A DNA stretch of 64,000 nucleotides from Bradyrhizobium canariense (GTDB taxonomy: Bacteria > Pseudomonadota > Alphaproteobacteria > Rhizobiales > Xanthobacteraceae). The notes under the pieces are model-generated. The model did no database searches. It was not told where the DNA came from and saw only the letters and a list, made by a program, of their open reading frames with translations. Below, in pieces: positions 24,422 to 33,549 of this stretch. Each line of letters opens with the position of its first letter. The stretch's first letter is position 1. The stretch covers positions 682,001-746,000 of the forward strand of contig NZ_JAFCKJ010000002.1 of NCBI RefSeq assembly GCF_018130465.1, written 5' to 3'. Both the position numbers and the translations under genes were made by a program.

Positions 24422-25339
24422 ATGCTGCTGGTCGTCGAACAGTTCTTGAATGGATTGCAGTTCGGCCTGCTGCTGTTCCTGCTCGCCGCCGGCCTGACGC
24501 TGGTGTTCGGGATCATGGATCTCGTCAACCTCGCGCACGGCTCGCTCTACATGATGGGCGCCTATTTCGCCGCGACCTTCGCAGCCTGGACCGGCAGCTT
24601 CCTGCTCGGAGCGCTGCTGGCGCTCGGCGCGACGCTCGTGCTCGGCATCGTGCTCGAGATGAGCGCGCTGCGGCATCTCTACGGACGCGACCATCTCGAC
24701 CACGTGCTTGCGACCTTCGGCCTGATCCTGTTCTTCAACGAAGCCGTGCGGCTGATCTGGGGACCGGCCGGGCTTGCGCTGCCGCTGCCGGTCTGGCTCA
24801 CGGTGCCGGTGCCGATCCTGCCGGGCATTCACTACCCCGCTTATCGCCTCGCCATCATCGCGGTGGCGCTGCTGGTCGCACTGCTGCTCTATCTCGGCGT
24901 GATGCGCACCCGCATCGGTATGCTGATCCGCGCCGGCGCCTCCAATCGCGAGATGATCGGCGCGCTCGGCATCAACATCAAGCTGCTCTACACCTTGGTG
25001 TTCGGCCTCGGTGCCGCGCTCGCCGGCCTTGCCGGGTTGATGCAGGCGCCGATCCTCACCGTGCAGATCGGCATGGGCGAGAACATCCTGATCCTCGCCT
25101 TCGTCATCATCGTGATCGGAGGTATCGGCTCGATCCGCGGCGCGTTCCTGGCCGCGATCCTGGTCGGCATGATCGACACGCTCGGCCGCGCCTTCCTGCC
25201 CAATTTGTTGCGGCAGGTGCTGAGCGGCGCCGCTGCCTCCACCGCCGCGCCCGCGCTGTCGTCCATGCTGATCTATCTGCTGATGGCGATCGTGCTGGTG
25301 GTGCGGCCGGAGGGGCTGTTTCCGGCCAACCGTCGATGA
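24422..25339 (+). CDS. livH: ABC transporter permease, LivH type (second set)
   Basis: A 305-aa polytopic membrane protein with LivH features: LTLVFGIMDLVNLAHGSLYMMGAY near the N-terminus and AGASNREMIGALGINIKLLYTLVFGLG in the coupling loop. An in-frame TTG lies one codon upstream. It begins a four-gene transporter operon that has no binding protein of its own, so it must work with an orphan binding protein. Substrate unknown; branched-chain amino acids or aromatic acids are both possible. Confidence 0.9.
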   Translation: MLLVVEQFLNGLQFGLLLFLLAAGLTLVFGIMDLVNLAHGSLYMMGAYFAATFAAWTGSFLLGALLALGATLVLGIVLEMSALRHLYGRDHLDHVLATFGLILFFNEAVRLIWGPAGLALPLPVWLTVPVPILPGIHYPAYRLAIIAVALLVALLLYLGVMRTRIGMLIRAGASNREMIGALGINIKLLYTLVFGLGAALAGLAGLMQAPILTVQIGMGENILILAFVIIVIGGIGSIRGAFLAAILVGMIDTLGRAFLPNLLRQVLSGAAASTAAPALSSMLIYLLMAIVLVVRPEGLFPANRR

Positions 25340-26280
25340 AGGCTTTCACTGTGAGCAAGGCCGTCACGGCCCTGATGCTGGCGGGCCTCGTGCTGCTTCC
25401 GCTCTATTCGCAAGCATCCGGCAACATCTTCATCCTGACGCTGTTCACCCGCATCGTCATCCTGGCGCTGGCGGCCGCGAGCCTCAACCTCATCATGGGT
25501 TTTGGCGGCATGATGAGTTTTGGCCACGCCGCCTATCTCGGCATCGGCGGCTACGCGGTCGGCATGCTGGCGCAGGAAGGTGTCGGAAGCGGCTTCATCC
25601 AGTTTCCGGTCGCGCTCGCGGCCTCCGCTACTTACGCGCTCGTGATCGGCGCGCTCTCGCTTCGCACGCGTGGCGTTTACTTCATCATGATCACGCTCGC
25701 CTTCGCGCAGATGGCCTATTACGTCGCCTCGGGGCTGGCGCGTTATGGCGGTGATGACGGCCTCACCGTCTACAAGCGCAGCGACTTCTCCGGGCTGATC
25801 AATCTGTCGAACCGCACGCAGTTCTATTATCTCTGCCTCGCCTGCCTGTTCGGCGTGGTGTTCCTGATCTGGCGCATCGCCAATTCGCGCTTCGGCCTCG
25901 TCTTGCAGGGCCTGCGTTCCAACGAGCAGCGCATGCAGGCGATCGGCTTTCCCTCCAAGCGCTACCAACTGGTCTGCTTCGTCATCTCGGGCATGATGTG
26001 CGGGCTCGCCGGCGCGCTGCTCGCCAACAACACCGATTTCGTCAGCCCGGCCGTGATGTACTGGACGCGATCCGGCGACCTCATGGTGATGGTGATCCTC
26101 GGGGGCATGGGCACGTTGTTCGGTCCGGTCATCGGCGCGGTGGTGTATTTGCTGCTGGAAGAGTTCTTGTCGCAGCTCACCGAATACTGGGCGCTGATCA
26201 TGGGGCCGTTGCTGCTGCTGATCGTGCTGTTCGGCCGCGGCGGCATCATGGGCCTGCTCGGGAGGCTCAATCGTGGCTGA
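25336..26280 (+). CDS. livM: ABC transporter permease, LivM type (second set)
   Basis: A 314-aa membrane protein with LivM features (LNLIMGFGGMMSFGHAAYLGIGGYAVGML and QAIGFPSKRYQLVCFVISGMMCGLAGALL). It overlaps livH by 4 nt and livG by 8 nt, so the four genes form one operon. The C-terminus ends in a hydrophobic helix and a short basic tail. Confidence 0.9.
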   Translation: MKAFTVSKAVTALMLAGLVLLPLYSQASGNIFILTLFTRIVILALAAASLNLIMGFGGMMSFGHAAYLGIGGYAVGMLAQEGVGSGFIQFPVALAASATYALVIGALSLRTRGVYFIMITLAFAQMAYYVASGLARYGGDDGLTVYKRSDFSGLINLSNRTQFYYLCLACLFGVVFLIWRIANSRFGLVLQGLRSNEQRMQAIGFPSKRYQLVCFVISGMMCGLAGALLANNTDFVSPAVMYWTRSGDLMVMVILGGMGTLFGPVIGAVVYLLLEEFLSQLTEYWALIMGPLLLLIVLFGRGGIMGLLGRLNRG

Positions 26281-27040
26281 ACCGCTGCTCCGCGTCGACA
26301 GACTGGTGCGCCGCTTCGGCGGCATCGTTGCGACGGACAACGTCTCGCTCGACGTCGCGGCAGGTGAGCTGCATGCCATCATCGGTCCGAACGGCGCCGG
26401 CAAGACCACGCTGATCAGCCAGCTCACCGGGCATCTGGAGCCGCATTCCGGCAGCGTCTCGCTGGCGGGGCGCGACATCACCTATCTGCCGGCCTATCGC
26501 CGCTGCGCGCTGGGCCTGGCACGTTCGTTCCAGATCACCTCGCTGCTGCTCGATTTCACCGCCGCCGACAATGTCGCGCTCGCGGCGCAAGCGCATGCCG
26601 GCACCTCGTTCCGCTTCTTTGCCAATGCACGCAAGGAAAAGGGCCTGCGCGATGCCGCGCATGCCGCGCTCGACCGCGTCGGTCTCGCCCATCGTGCTGA
26701 TGTCCTGGTGTCCAGGCTCAGCCATGGCGAGCGGCGCCAGATCGAGCTGGCGGTCGCGCTGGCAAGCAAGCCGAAATTGCTGCTGCTGGACGAGCCGATG
26801 GCGGGCCTCGGCGTCACTGAGTCCCAGCGCATGGTGCAGCTGCTCCAGGAGCTGCGCAAAGAGGTCTCGATCGTGCTGGTCGAGCACGACATGCCGGCGG
26901 TGTTTGCGCTCGCCGACCGCATCTCGGTGCTGGTCTATGGCCGCGTCATCGCCTCCGGCGATCCGGCCGCGATCCGGGCGAACGAGGACGTCAAGCGCGC
27001 CTATCTCGGCGACCAGCATGTGGTGACGCACCATGGCTGA
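26273..27040 (+). CDS. livG: ABC transporter ATP-binding protein, LivG type (second set)
   Basis: A 255-aa ATPase with Walker A GPNGAGKTT, signature LSHGERRQIE and Walker B LLLLDEPMAGLG. The initial ATG lies inside the end of livM (8-nt overlap). Its C-terminus shows the LivG-like YGRVIASGDPAAIRANEDVKRAYLG. Confidence 0.9.
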   Translation: MAEPLLRVDRLVRRFGGIVATDNVSLDVAAGELHAIIGPNGAGKTTLISQLTGHLEPHSGSVSLAGRDITYLPAYRRCALGLARSFQITSLLLDFTAADNVALAAQAHAGTSFRFFANARKEKGLRDAAHAALDRVGLAHRADVLVSRLSHGERRQIELAVALASKPKLLLLDEPMAGLGVTESQRMVQLLQELRKEVSIVLVEHDMPAVFALADRISVLVYGRVIASGDPAAIRANEDVKRAYLGDQHVVTHHG

Positions 27041-27761
27041 AAAAGTGATGGCTGACACGCTGCTCGACGTCGACGGCATCGAGACCTGCTACGGCCTGTC
27101 CCAGGTGCTGTTCGGCCTGTCGCTGTCGATCAAATCAGGCGAGATGGTCTCGCTGATGGGTCGCAACGGCATGGGCAAGACCACGACCATCCGCTCCATC
27201 ATGGGCCTGACGCCGGCGCGCGCAGGCAGCATCCGCTTTGCGGGCTCGGAAGTACGGACGCAGCCGTCCTACCGAATCGCAAAGCTCGGTGTCGGCCTCG
27301 TCCCCGAGGGGCGGCAGATCTTCCCGAACCTCACCGTGCGCGAAAACCTGGTCGCGGCCGCCGCCGATCGTTTCGGCAGCAGCAATCCCTGGACGCTGGC
27401 GGCGATCTACGTGATGTTTCCGCGCCTCGCCGAGCGGGCCTCCAACATGGGCAACCAGCTCTCCGGCGGCGAGCAGCAGATGCTCGCGATCGGCCGCGCG
27501 CTGATGACCAACCCGAAGCTCCTCATCCTGGATGAAGCGACCGAAGGCCTGGCGCCCCTGATCCGCGAAGAGATCTGGAACTGCCTGTCGCTGCTCAAGA
27601 GCCGGGGACAGTCGATCCTCGTCGTCGACAAGAACGTCGACCACCTTGCCCGCATCTGCGACCGCCACTTCATCATCGAGCGCGGCAAGACGGTGTGGAG
27701 CGGCACGTCGGATGAATTGTTGGCCGAGCCGGATCTGCAGCACAAATATCTGGGGATCTGA
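27033..27761 (+). CDS. livF: ABC transporter ATP-binding protein, LivF type (second set)
   Basis: A 242-aa ATPase with GRNGMGKTT at Walker A, signature LSGGEQQMLA and Walker B LLILDEATEGLAP, ending LQHKYLGI like other LivF proteins. It overlaps livG by 8 nt; a second in-frame ATG at 27048 is an alternative start. It closes the operon; the next gene is an unrelated regulator 153 nt away. Confidence 0.9.
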   Translation: MAEKVMADTLLDVDGIETCYGLSQVLFGLSLSIKSGEMVSLMGRNGMGKTTTIRSIMGLTPARAGSIRFAGSEVRTQPSYRIAKLGVGLVPEGRQIFPNLTVRENLVAAAADRFGSSNPWTLAAIYVMFPRLAERASNMGNQLSGGEQQMLAIGRALMTNPKLLILDEATEGLAPLIREEIWNCLSLLKSRGQSILVVDKNVDHLARICDRHFIIERGKTVWSGTSDELLAEPDLQHKYLGI

Positions 27762-27914
27762 GGCGTTCGCCGCTCCGGCGGCGGCATCGTCCGCGCAAGT
27801 CGCCCCGCGCAAAACCGCTTCGAGCAAATCCAGTTTCGAAATCCTCCAAACTGCGCGCAGAGCTCTTGAGCGCGCCGTCGCCAGCGGCCAAAGTCGCCGG
27901 CGTAAGCGGATTCA

Positions 27915-28799
27915 ATGCGGGACTTTTACGATCAAATTGTCGGACGGCTTGGGGACGACAGCATCGGTTCCGCGCAGCCCCACGCTTCAACGGCCGCTCA
28001 ATGGCTGGATTTTCCGGGCTGCGTATTCGTCAGAGGTGAGTTTCGAGCCGACGCCGACGGTCCCGCGATTGTCGCGCCGGGCTTGTTCATCTCCGTAGCC
28101 TTGAACGAGGCCGCAGGCCGCGGCATTCCGACGCGCGCAAGCTGTGAAAGGCAGATGACGGCAATTGCCGTGCGCGAATCCCTCGCTGTGAAACGCTCGA
28201 TTTGCCCTGGCGTGCGTCCTGCGATCGGCTTGGCGCTGCCCCGAGCCTCCATCGACGGACTTGGACTCGGCGACGCGTTTCGGGCGTTGTTCAAGACCGA
28301 CGCGTTGGACGCGGCCATCGTCTCCCTGACGGCGTCTCCGCGTGTGCAGGCCGTCGCTGCAGAAATGTTCTCACCGCCAATCGCCGGAAACGCCGCGCAA
28401 TTGTTGCTGTCGGCGCATGCCGCCGAGATCGTGGTCCACGCTTTGTTCAGCGAGCGCGGCCGGATCGCGTTCGATCCCGCAGCCGACCTCCAGCGGATCC
28501 GCTTGCAATCGGTCAAGGAGCAAATGGACGCCGATCTCGCCTATCCCTGGAGCATCGACGAACTGGCTCGGAACGCGGGGCTGAGCCGCCGGTCCTTCAA
28601 CCAGAAATTCCAGATGGCGTATGGCGAGAGTGCTATCGACTATCTGAGGGGCCAGCGACTCGATGCCGCACGTGCGCTTCTGATTCATCGGCGCTTGTCG
28701 GTCACCGAGGCGGCCTATCGGGTCGGCTACGCCCATCCGGCAAATTTCGCAACGGCCTTCCGCAGGCGCTTCGGCCATTCGCCGAGCCGCTTGCAGTGA
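27915..28799 (+). CDS. AraC-family transcriptional regulator (PchR-like)
   Basis: A 294-aa regulator with a C-terminal double helix-turn-helix (about 190-292): SIDELARNAGLSRRSFNQKFQMAYGESAIDYLRGQRLDAAR then VTEAAYRVGYAHPANFATAFRRRFGHSP. The N-terminal sensor half is of the type seen in siderophore-responsive PchR-like proteins. The siderophore receptor gene follows in the same direction, so it probably activates that receptor when the siderophore is present. Confidence 0.85.
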   Translation: MRDFYDQIVGRLGDDSIGSAQPHASTAAQWLDFPGCVFVRGEFRADADGPAIVAPGLFISVALNEAAGRGIPTRASCERQMTAIAVRESLAVKRSICPGVRPAIGLALPRASIDGLGLGDAFRALFKTDALDAAIVSLTASPRVQAVAAEMFSPPIAGNAAQLLLSAHAAEIVVHALFSERGRIAFDPAADLQRIRLQSVKEQMDADLAYPWSIDELARNAGLSRRSFNQKFQMAYGESAIDYLRGQRLDAARALLIHRRLSVTEAAYRVGYAHPANFATAFRRRFGHSPSRLQ

Positions 28800-28873
28800 A
28801 CTTGTAGTGGACTTGCAGTGAACTCGAAAGGCTCCACGCGCGATCAAAGGTGATTTGCGCGCGCGCAAAGGCG
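28790..28873. promoter_or_regulatory. Direct repeats before the TonB receptor, candidate AraC sites
   Basis: Three 11-bp units CTTGYAGTGRA run from 28790 to 28822, the first overlapping the AraC stop codon. Further on, GCGCGNNCAAAGGYG occurs at 28838-28852 and again at 28859-28873, 21 bp apart, two helical turns. AraC proteins usually bind such spaced direct repeats. Confidence 0.5.
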
Positions 28874-28931
28874 GTGCGCGCCTCGATCTGGTTACTCCCG
28901 GGTTGCTTGAAGACGGAACTCGGGGAAGACG

Positions 28932-31238
28932 ATGAAGTGCAACGACGGGCGGACGCCTGGCTGGGAACGGATCATGCGGGCTGGCCTGGGAGTAGCCGGC
29001 TTGGGAGTGGCTGGCTTGGGCGTGGTGCTGCACGCGACGCCATCGGCCGCACAGACCTCCGGAACCAACGCGACGTCGACGGCGGGGACATTGCCTCCGG
29101 TCACCGTGGAGGCACCGAGCCAGGCGCGTCCGCGTGCCCAGTCCGCCCAGCGCGCATCACAATCGCAGCGCGGCCGCGTCACGGCGCGGCGCAATTCCGA
29201 GGGCGCGCAAGCCAGAAATCCGGACGCGCGCGAGGCTGGTGACAGCCGCGGCAACGCGCCGAGCGAGCGCAGCTATGTTGCAGGCAGCAGCTCGGCGGGC
29301 ACAAAGACCAACACGCCATTGCTCGAGACGCCGCAGTCGATTTCGGTCGTGACGCGCAAGGAGCTCAACGATCGCGCCGTGCAGACGCTGACCGAGGCGG
29401 TCGGCTATCAACCGGGCGTCCGCATCGATGCCTCCGGCTACGATCCGCGCTTCGACGCCATCGCGATCCGCGGCTTCGACGTCACCTACAACGGCGTCTA
29501 TCTCGACGGCTTGCGCCTCGTCGGAGCCGGTCTCAGCGTGTTCAAGACCGAGCCCTATGGCGTCGACAGCATCACCGTGGTCCGCGGGCCGAGTTCGGCG
29601 CTCTACGGCCTCGGCTCCCCCGGAGGCCTGATCGATCTGCAGAGCAAGCTGCCGACCAGCCAGCCGTTCCACGAGGTGCAGACGCTGATCGGCGACCGCG
29701 ACCGCGTTCAGGGCAATTTCGATCTGTCGGGCCCGGTTGATGCCAACGGTCAATTTTCCTACCGGCTGACCGGCGCGGTGCGCGACGCCGACGTGTTCGT
29801 GCCGGGCGGCAAGGACAATCGTGTCTACGTCGCTCCCGCCGTCACCTGGAAGCCGGATCAGTCGACGACCTTCACGGTCCTCGGTGCCTACCAGAAATCG
29901 AAGACGCCGGGATCGATGTTCACCTACTCCTCGGGGACAGGGACCGCGACGGACATCTTCACGGGCAGTCCGTCCTACAATTCGCTCGACCAGGAGCAGG
30001 GACGCGTCGGCTACATGTTCGAGCATGCGTTCAACAACGCCGTGACCGTTCGCCAGAAATTCCGCTATGTCGATGTCGATGCGGTCACCCGCTATGTCGG
30101 CTTTCTCGGCGCTCCCGTGGGCGATGTCGTCTCGCGCTATACCGGCTACGTCCACGACACGCTGCAATCGGCCATCATGGACAACCAGGTCGAGGCCAGG
30201 CTCTCGACCGGGCCAGTGCAGCACACGCTCCTGATCGGCACCGACTACACGTCGTCGAAGTTCAACGACAAGCAGGGATTCGGCTTCGGCGTCTCCTCTC
30301 TCAATCTGGCCGCGCCGGTCTACGCACCGGAATCCATTCCCGATCCCGCGATTTCGTCCTCGACGGAGCAGCGGCAAACCCAGTCCGGCGTCTATGTTCA
30401 GGATCAGGCCAGGCTCGATCATTGGATCCTGACGCTGAGCGGCCGCAGCGACTGGGTTCGTACCACGGGTGAGGATCTGTTCGCGCTGACCCGTCAGCAG
30501 CAGTCCGATCAGGCCTATAGCGGGCGGGCCGGCCTGACCTATGTGTTCGATTCGGGCGTGGCGCCCTATGTCTCCTATTCGACGTCGTTCTTTCCCAATC
30601 TCGGCGTCGACCCTTCGGGCGCCTTCTTCAAGCCGACCACCGGCAAGCAGACTGAAGTCGGCATCAAGTACCAGCCGCAGGGGACGAGAAGCTCCATCAC
30701 CGCGGCAGTGTTCGACCTGACCCAGGATGGCGGACTGGTAACGACGGGGACCGGCGTGACGGTCCAGCGCGGCGAGATCCAAAGCCGCGGCTTCGAATTG
30801 CAGGGGCTCGCGAGCCTCGGCGGCGGGTTCGACATCACCTCGTCGTACACCTATCTCGACATGGTCACCAAGCAGGCCGGGGACAGCTCGCAGATCGGCA
30901 AGTTTCCGTCGGGCAATCCTCCGCATACCGTGACGCTGTGGGGCAACTATGCCCTGCCGCTGGCCGGCCCGTTCGCGGGACTGAGCGTCGGCGCCGGCGC
31001 GCGCTACATGTCCTGGAGCTATGGTGACGATGCGAACACGTTCAAGAACAGCTCGGTGACCCTGATCGACGCGGCGCTGAAATATGATTTCGGGCAGGCG
31101 GCAAAGGAGCTGAAGGGCCTTCAGTTCCAGGTCAACGCCAAGAACCTGTTCAATCTTCACTACACCACGTGCCAGGTCGGATATTGCTACCGCGGCGCGC
31201 CGCTGACCGTCATCGCAACGCTCGGCTATCGCTGGTGA
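28932..31238 (+). CDS. TonB-dependent siderophore receptor
   Basis: A 768-aa outer-membrane receptor for a ferric siderophore. The N-terminus carries a signal peptide with a short GLGVAG repeat and ends near PSAAQ. A Pro/Ser/Arg-rich linker follows. The plug domain opens with NTPLLETPQSISVVTRKELND and contains GYDPRFDAIAIRGFD and VRGPSSALYGLGSPGG. The 22-stranded barrel ends in YRW, the aromatic C-terminus needed for BAM insertion. A start at the internal ATG 28974 is also plausible. It is probably controlled by the AraC regulator just upstream. Confidence 0.9.
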   Translation: MKCNDGRTPGWERIMRAGLGVAGLGVAGLGVVLHATPSAAQTSGTNATSTAGTLPPVTVEAPSQARPRAQSAQRASQSQRGRVTARRNSEGAQARNPDAREAGDSRGNAPSERSYVAGSSSAGTKTNTPLLETPQSISVVTRKELNDRAVQTLTEAVGYQPGVRIDASGYDPRFDAIAIRGFDVTYNGVYLDGLRLVGAGLSVFKTEPYGVDSITVVRGPSSALYGLGSPGGLIDLQSKLPTSQPFHEVQTLIGDRDRVQGNFDLSGPVDANGQFSYRLTGAVRDADVFVPGGKDNRVYVAPAVTWKPDQSTTFTVLGAYQKSKTPGSMFTYSSGTGTATDIFTGSPSYNSLDQEQGRVGYMFEHAFNNAVTVRQKFRYVDVDAVTRYVGFLGAPVGDVVSRYTGYVHDTLQSAIMDNQVEARLSTGPVQHTLLIGTDYTSSKFNDKQGFGFGVSSLNLAAPVYAPESIPDPAISSSTEQRQTQSGVYVQDQARLDHWILTLSGRSDWVRTTGEDLFALTRQQQSDQAYSGRAGLTYVFDSGVAPYVSYSTSFFPNLGVDPSGAFFKPTTGKQTEVGIKYQPQGTRSSITAAVFDLTQDGGLVTTGTGVTVQRGEIQSRGFELQGLASLGGGFDITSSYTYLDMVTKQAGDSSQIGKFPSGNPPHTVTLWGNYALPLAGPFAGLSVGAGARYMSWSYGDDANTFKNSSVTLIDAALKYDFGQAAKELKGLQFQVNAKNLFNLHYTTCQVGYCYRGAPLTVIATLGYRW

Positions 31239-31305
31239 ATGGAATCTCGAGGACGGCCAGGCATTCAGTGTCGTCCTGGCGAGGCTGGGGAGCGTCGCTC
31301 GCCAA

Positions 31306-31704
31306 TCACCAATAGATCCCGTGGCGATGCAGTTCGCGGATCACGCGGGCTTCGGTGGACGGCTGGCGGTGTCTCGGCTTGGCCGTCTCGGTCGCGCCTG
31401 CCACCGGCGCGGCGGTGGACTGAGCAGGTGCTGCGGCAGCTGGCGCAGTCGCGACGGCCGGCGGGGTCGCAACCGTGGTCGTCGGTTGGGTCGGGGTCGG
31501 TGAAGTGGTCGCCGTTTGGACATTTGCCGCTGGCGTTGTTGCCGGCGGCTGTGTTGCCTCGGGCGCGACCGCTGTCGGCGAGGCCGGTTGCTCGGCCGCC
31601 TGCTGGCTTGCATTGGTCGCCGCAAGGCTCAGGCTCCGCGGGCCGCCGGCATGGGCCTGTGTTGCGAGCAGCGACATCACTGCGGTCAGGACCAGCCTGC
31701 GCAT
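31306..31704 (-). CDS. Secreted Ala/Pro/Thr-rich protein of unknown function
   Basis: A 132-aa protein. MRRLVLTAVMSLLATQAHA is a clean signal peptide. The middle is a low-complexity Ala/Pro/Thr tract (about residues 35-110). It ends in a short charged segment, EARVIRELHRHGIYW, which is the only part that looks folded. No family recognised; a periplasmic or cell-wall spacer-like protein is possible. It lies convergent to the TonB receptor. The stretch 31705-31997 behind it shows no further gene. Confidence 0.65.
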   Translation of the reverse strand: MRRLVLTAVMSLLATQAHAGGPRSLSLAATNASQQAAEQPASPTAVAPEATQPPATTPAANVQTATTSPTPTQPTTTVATPPAVATAPAAAAPAQSTAAPVAGATETAKPRHRQPSTEARVIRELHRHGIYW

Positions 31705-31997
31705 CGAAGCCTCCTTTATCCGGTCAATCCGTCTTACCTAAATTCGCCGGCCCTCTAGCGTGGCGAGCGGCCCATTCCGATTTCGATCAAGCTGGCACGG
31801 CAGGACAGGCGATAGATCAAGTTGAACAATTGACCCCACATGACCGAACTCCATTGTTGATCACCGCGGACAAGATACCTCCACCGTCTTTCCGGCGGTT
31901 TTCGTCGGCCGGGGAAAATGGCTTCGTCGGGAGCGGTGAAATGTCGTCGGAACAGAGCCGACGAAGTCGCCTCACGGGGAGGTGAGGCGCATCTCGG

Positions 31998-33458
31998 TCA
32001 AAACACCTCGAAATATTCGCGATGCTCCCAGTCGGTCACCTCGGACAGGAAGCGGTCGATCTCGGCATTCTTGATGTGGGTGTAATAGTCGACGAACTCG
32101 GCACCGAGCTTTTCGCGGAAGAACGGATCGTCCTTCAGCGCGCTGACCGCATCGCGCAGCGACTTCGGCAAGAGCGGCGCCTTGGTTTCGTAGGGCGTGT
32201 CGGCCGACGGGCCGGGATCGAGCTTGCGGTCGACGCCGTCGAGGCCCGAGAGAATCTGCGAGGCCATGTAGAGATAGGGGTTGGCGGCGGGCTCGCCGAT
32301 GCGGTTCTCCAGGCGCGTGGCGGCGTCGCCGGCAGCGCCGAGCACGCGGATCATCACGCCGCGATTGTCGCGGCCCCAGATCGCGCGGTCCGGCGCCAGC
32401 GAATAGGAGCGGTAGCGCTTGTAGCCATTGATGGTCGGGGTGGTGAACACGGTCGACGCGCGGGCGTGGTCGAGCAGGCCGGCAAGCCAGGCGCGGCCGA
32501 ACGCGCTGAGCGGCTCGCCGCCCTCCTTTGTCGTTTCCTTGGCCATTTCCTTGGCCATGAACTGGTTGTCGCCGCTGGTGCGTGAGACGACCGATTGGTG
32601 GAGATGCCAGCCGCTCGCGAACAGGTTCGGCAGCTTCGGCCGGCACATGAAGGTGGCGTGATAGCCGTGGCGGTGCGCGATCTGCTTCACGGCAGAGCGG
32701 AACAGCACCATGTTGTCGGCGGGCTCCAGCCCCTTCTTCGGGGCGAAGGTGAATTCGCACTGGCTCGGCCCGAACTCGACCTCGATCGAGCGCAAGGGCA
32801 ACCCGAGCGCGACGACGTCACGGCGCAGGATCTCCAGCACCGGCTCCATCTGGTCGAAGCGCTGCTCGGTGAGGTATTGATAACCGTGGCTGAGCAGGCT
32901 CACCGAAGGCGGCGTGCCGGGCTGGCCGGCATCCTCCGGGCGCATATGCGGATCGTCGAGCTTGAAGATGTGGAATTCGACCTCGAGCCCCGCGATGAAA
33001 TCGTGGCCGCGGCGTCCGAGCTCATCGAGCGCCTTGCGATAGAGCCCGCGCGTCGCGAACGGCACCGGGCGGCCGTCGTTGAAATAGAGGTCGCAGAGAA
33101 CCCAGCCGGTGGTCGGTGCCCACGGCAAAACGCGAAACGTGGTGGGATCGGCGACCATCAGCGCGTCGGCGGCGCCCTCCATCTCCTTCATGCCGAAGCC
33201 GCCGCCTGACGTGAACACCGGAAACACCGTGCGGTGCGAGGTGTCCTTGGCGAGCATGGTGGTGGTGATGGAGCAGCCGCTCTCCAGCGAGGCGATCGCC
33301 TCGGCGGCGACGATGGTCTTGCCGCGCAAAATACCGTGCTGGTCCGGGAAGGCGAGGCGGATGACCTCGAGGTTCCTTTCCTCGACGATGCGGCGCATCC
33401 GCGTCGCCGCGTCCTTCTGCTCATCCGACCACAGCGCATGACGCGCGACGAAAGTCAC
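31998..33458 (-). CDS. Glutamine-synthetase-family ligase
   Basis: A 486-aa GS-fold enzyme. Active-site motifs are GLEVEFHIF (metal Glu), VEFGPSQCEFTF, ASGWHLHQS, the ammonia/ATP-site NGYKRY, and RLENRIGEPAANPYLY. These differ from ordinary glutamine synthetase and fit the GS-like ligases that couple glutamate to amines. The start is GTG, chosen because a strong GGAGGAG lies 8 nt upstream; the longer frame has no such site. It lies 91 nt behind a Rieske oxygenase gene in the same direction. In aniline degradation a GS-like enzyme glutamylates the amine before a Rieske dioxygenase acts, so a similar pairing is possible here. Confidence 0.82.
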   Translation of the reverse strand: MTFVARHALWSDEQKDAATRMRRIVEERNLEVIRLAFPDQHGILRGKTIVAAEAIASLESGCSITTTMLAKDTSHRTVFPVFTSGGGFGMKEMEGAADALMVADPTTFRVLPWAPTTGWVLCDLYFNDGRPVPFATRGLYRKALDELGRRGHDFIAGLEVEFHIFKLDDPHMRPEDAGQPGTPPSVSLLSHGYQYLTEQRFDQMEPVLEILRRDVVALGLPLRSIEVEFGPSQCEFTFAPKKGLEPADNMVLFRSAVKQIAHRHGYHATFMCRPKLPNLFASGWHLHQSVVSRTSGDNQFMAKEMAKETTKEGGEPLSAFGRAWLAGLLDHARASTVFTTPTINGYKRYRSYSLAPDRAIWGRDNRGVMIRVLGAAGDAATRLENRIGEPAANPYLYMASQILSGLDGVDRKLDPGPSADTPYETKAPLLPKSLRDAVSALKDDPFFREKLGAEFVDYYTHIKNAEIDRFLSEVTDWEHREYFEVF

Positions 33459-33506
33459 TTTGCTACTCCTCCAGCCGTGAGACACGAAGCATGCGCCACA
33501 TTCTCC

Positions 33507-33531
33507 GTCATTGCGAGCGCAGCGCAATGAC
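33507..33531 (-). terminator. Hairpin between the Rieske and GS-like genes
   Basis: GTCATTGCG pairs with CGCAATGAC across a 7-nt loop. It lies between the end of the Rieske gene and the start of the GS-like gene, so it may attenuate or stabilise the joint transcript. Confidence 0.4.
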
Positions 33532-33549
33532 GAGGATGGGCCGTCACCC

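Noticed and set aside
29157-31160. Long open frame of 667 codons antisense to the TonB receptor
   Set aside because: A GC-rich frame shadow: composition is Arg/Gly/Ala-heavy with no domain, and the opposite strand encodes a clear receptor.
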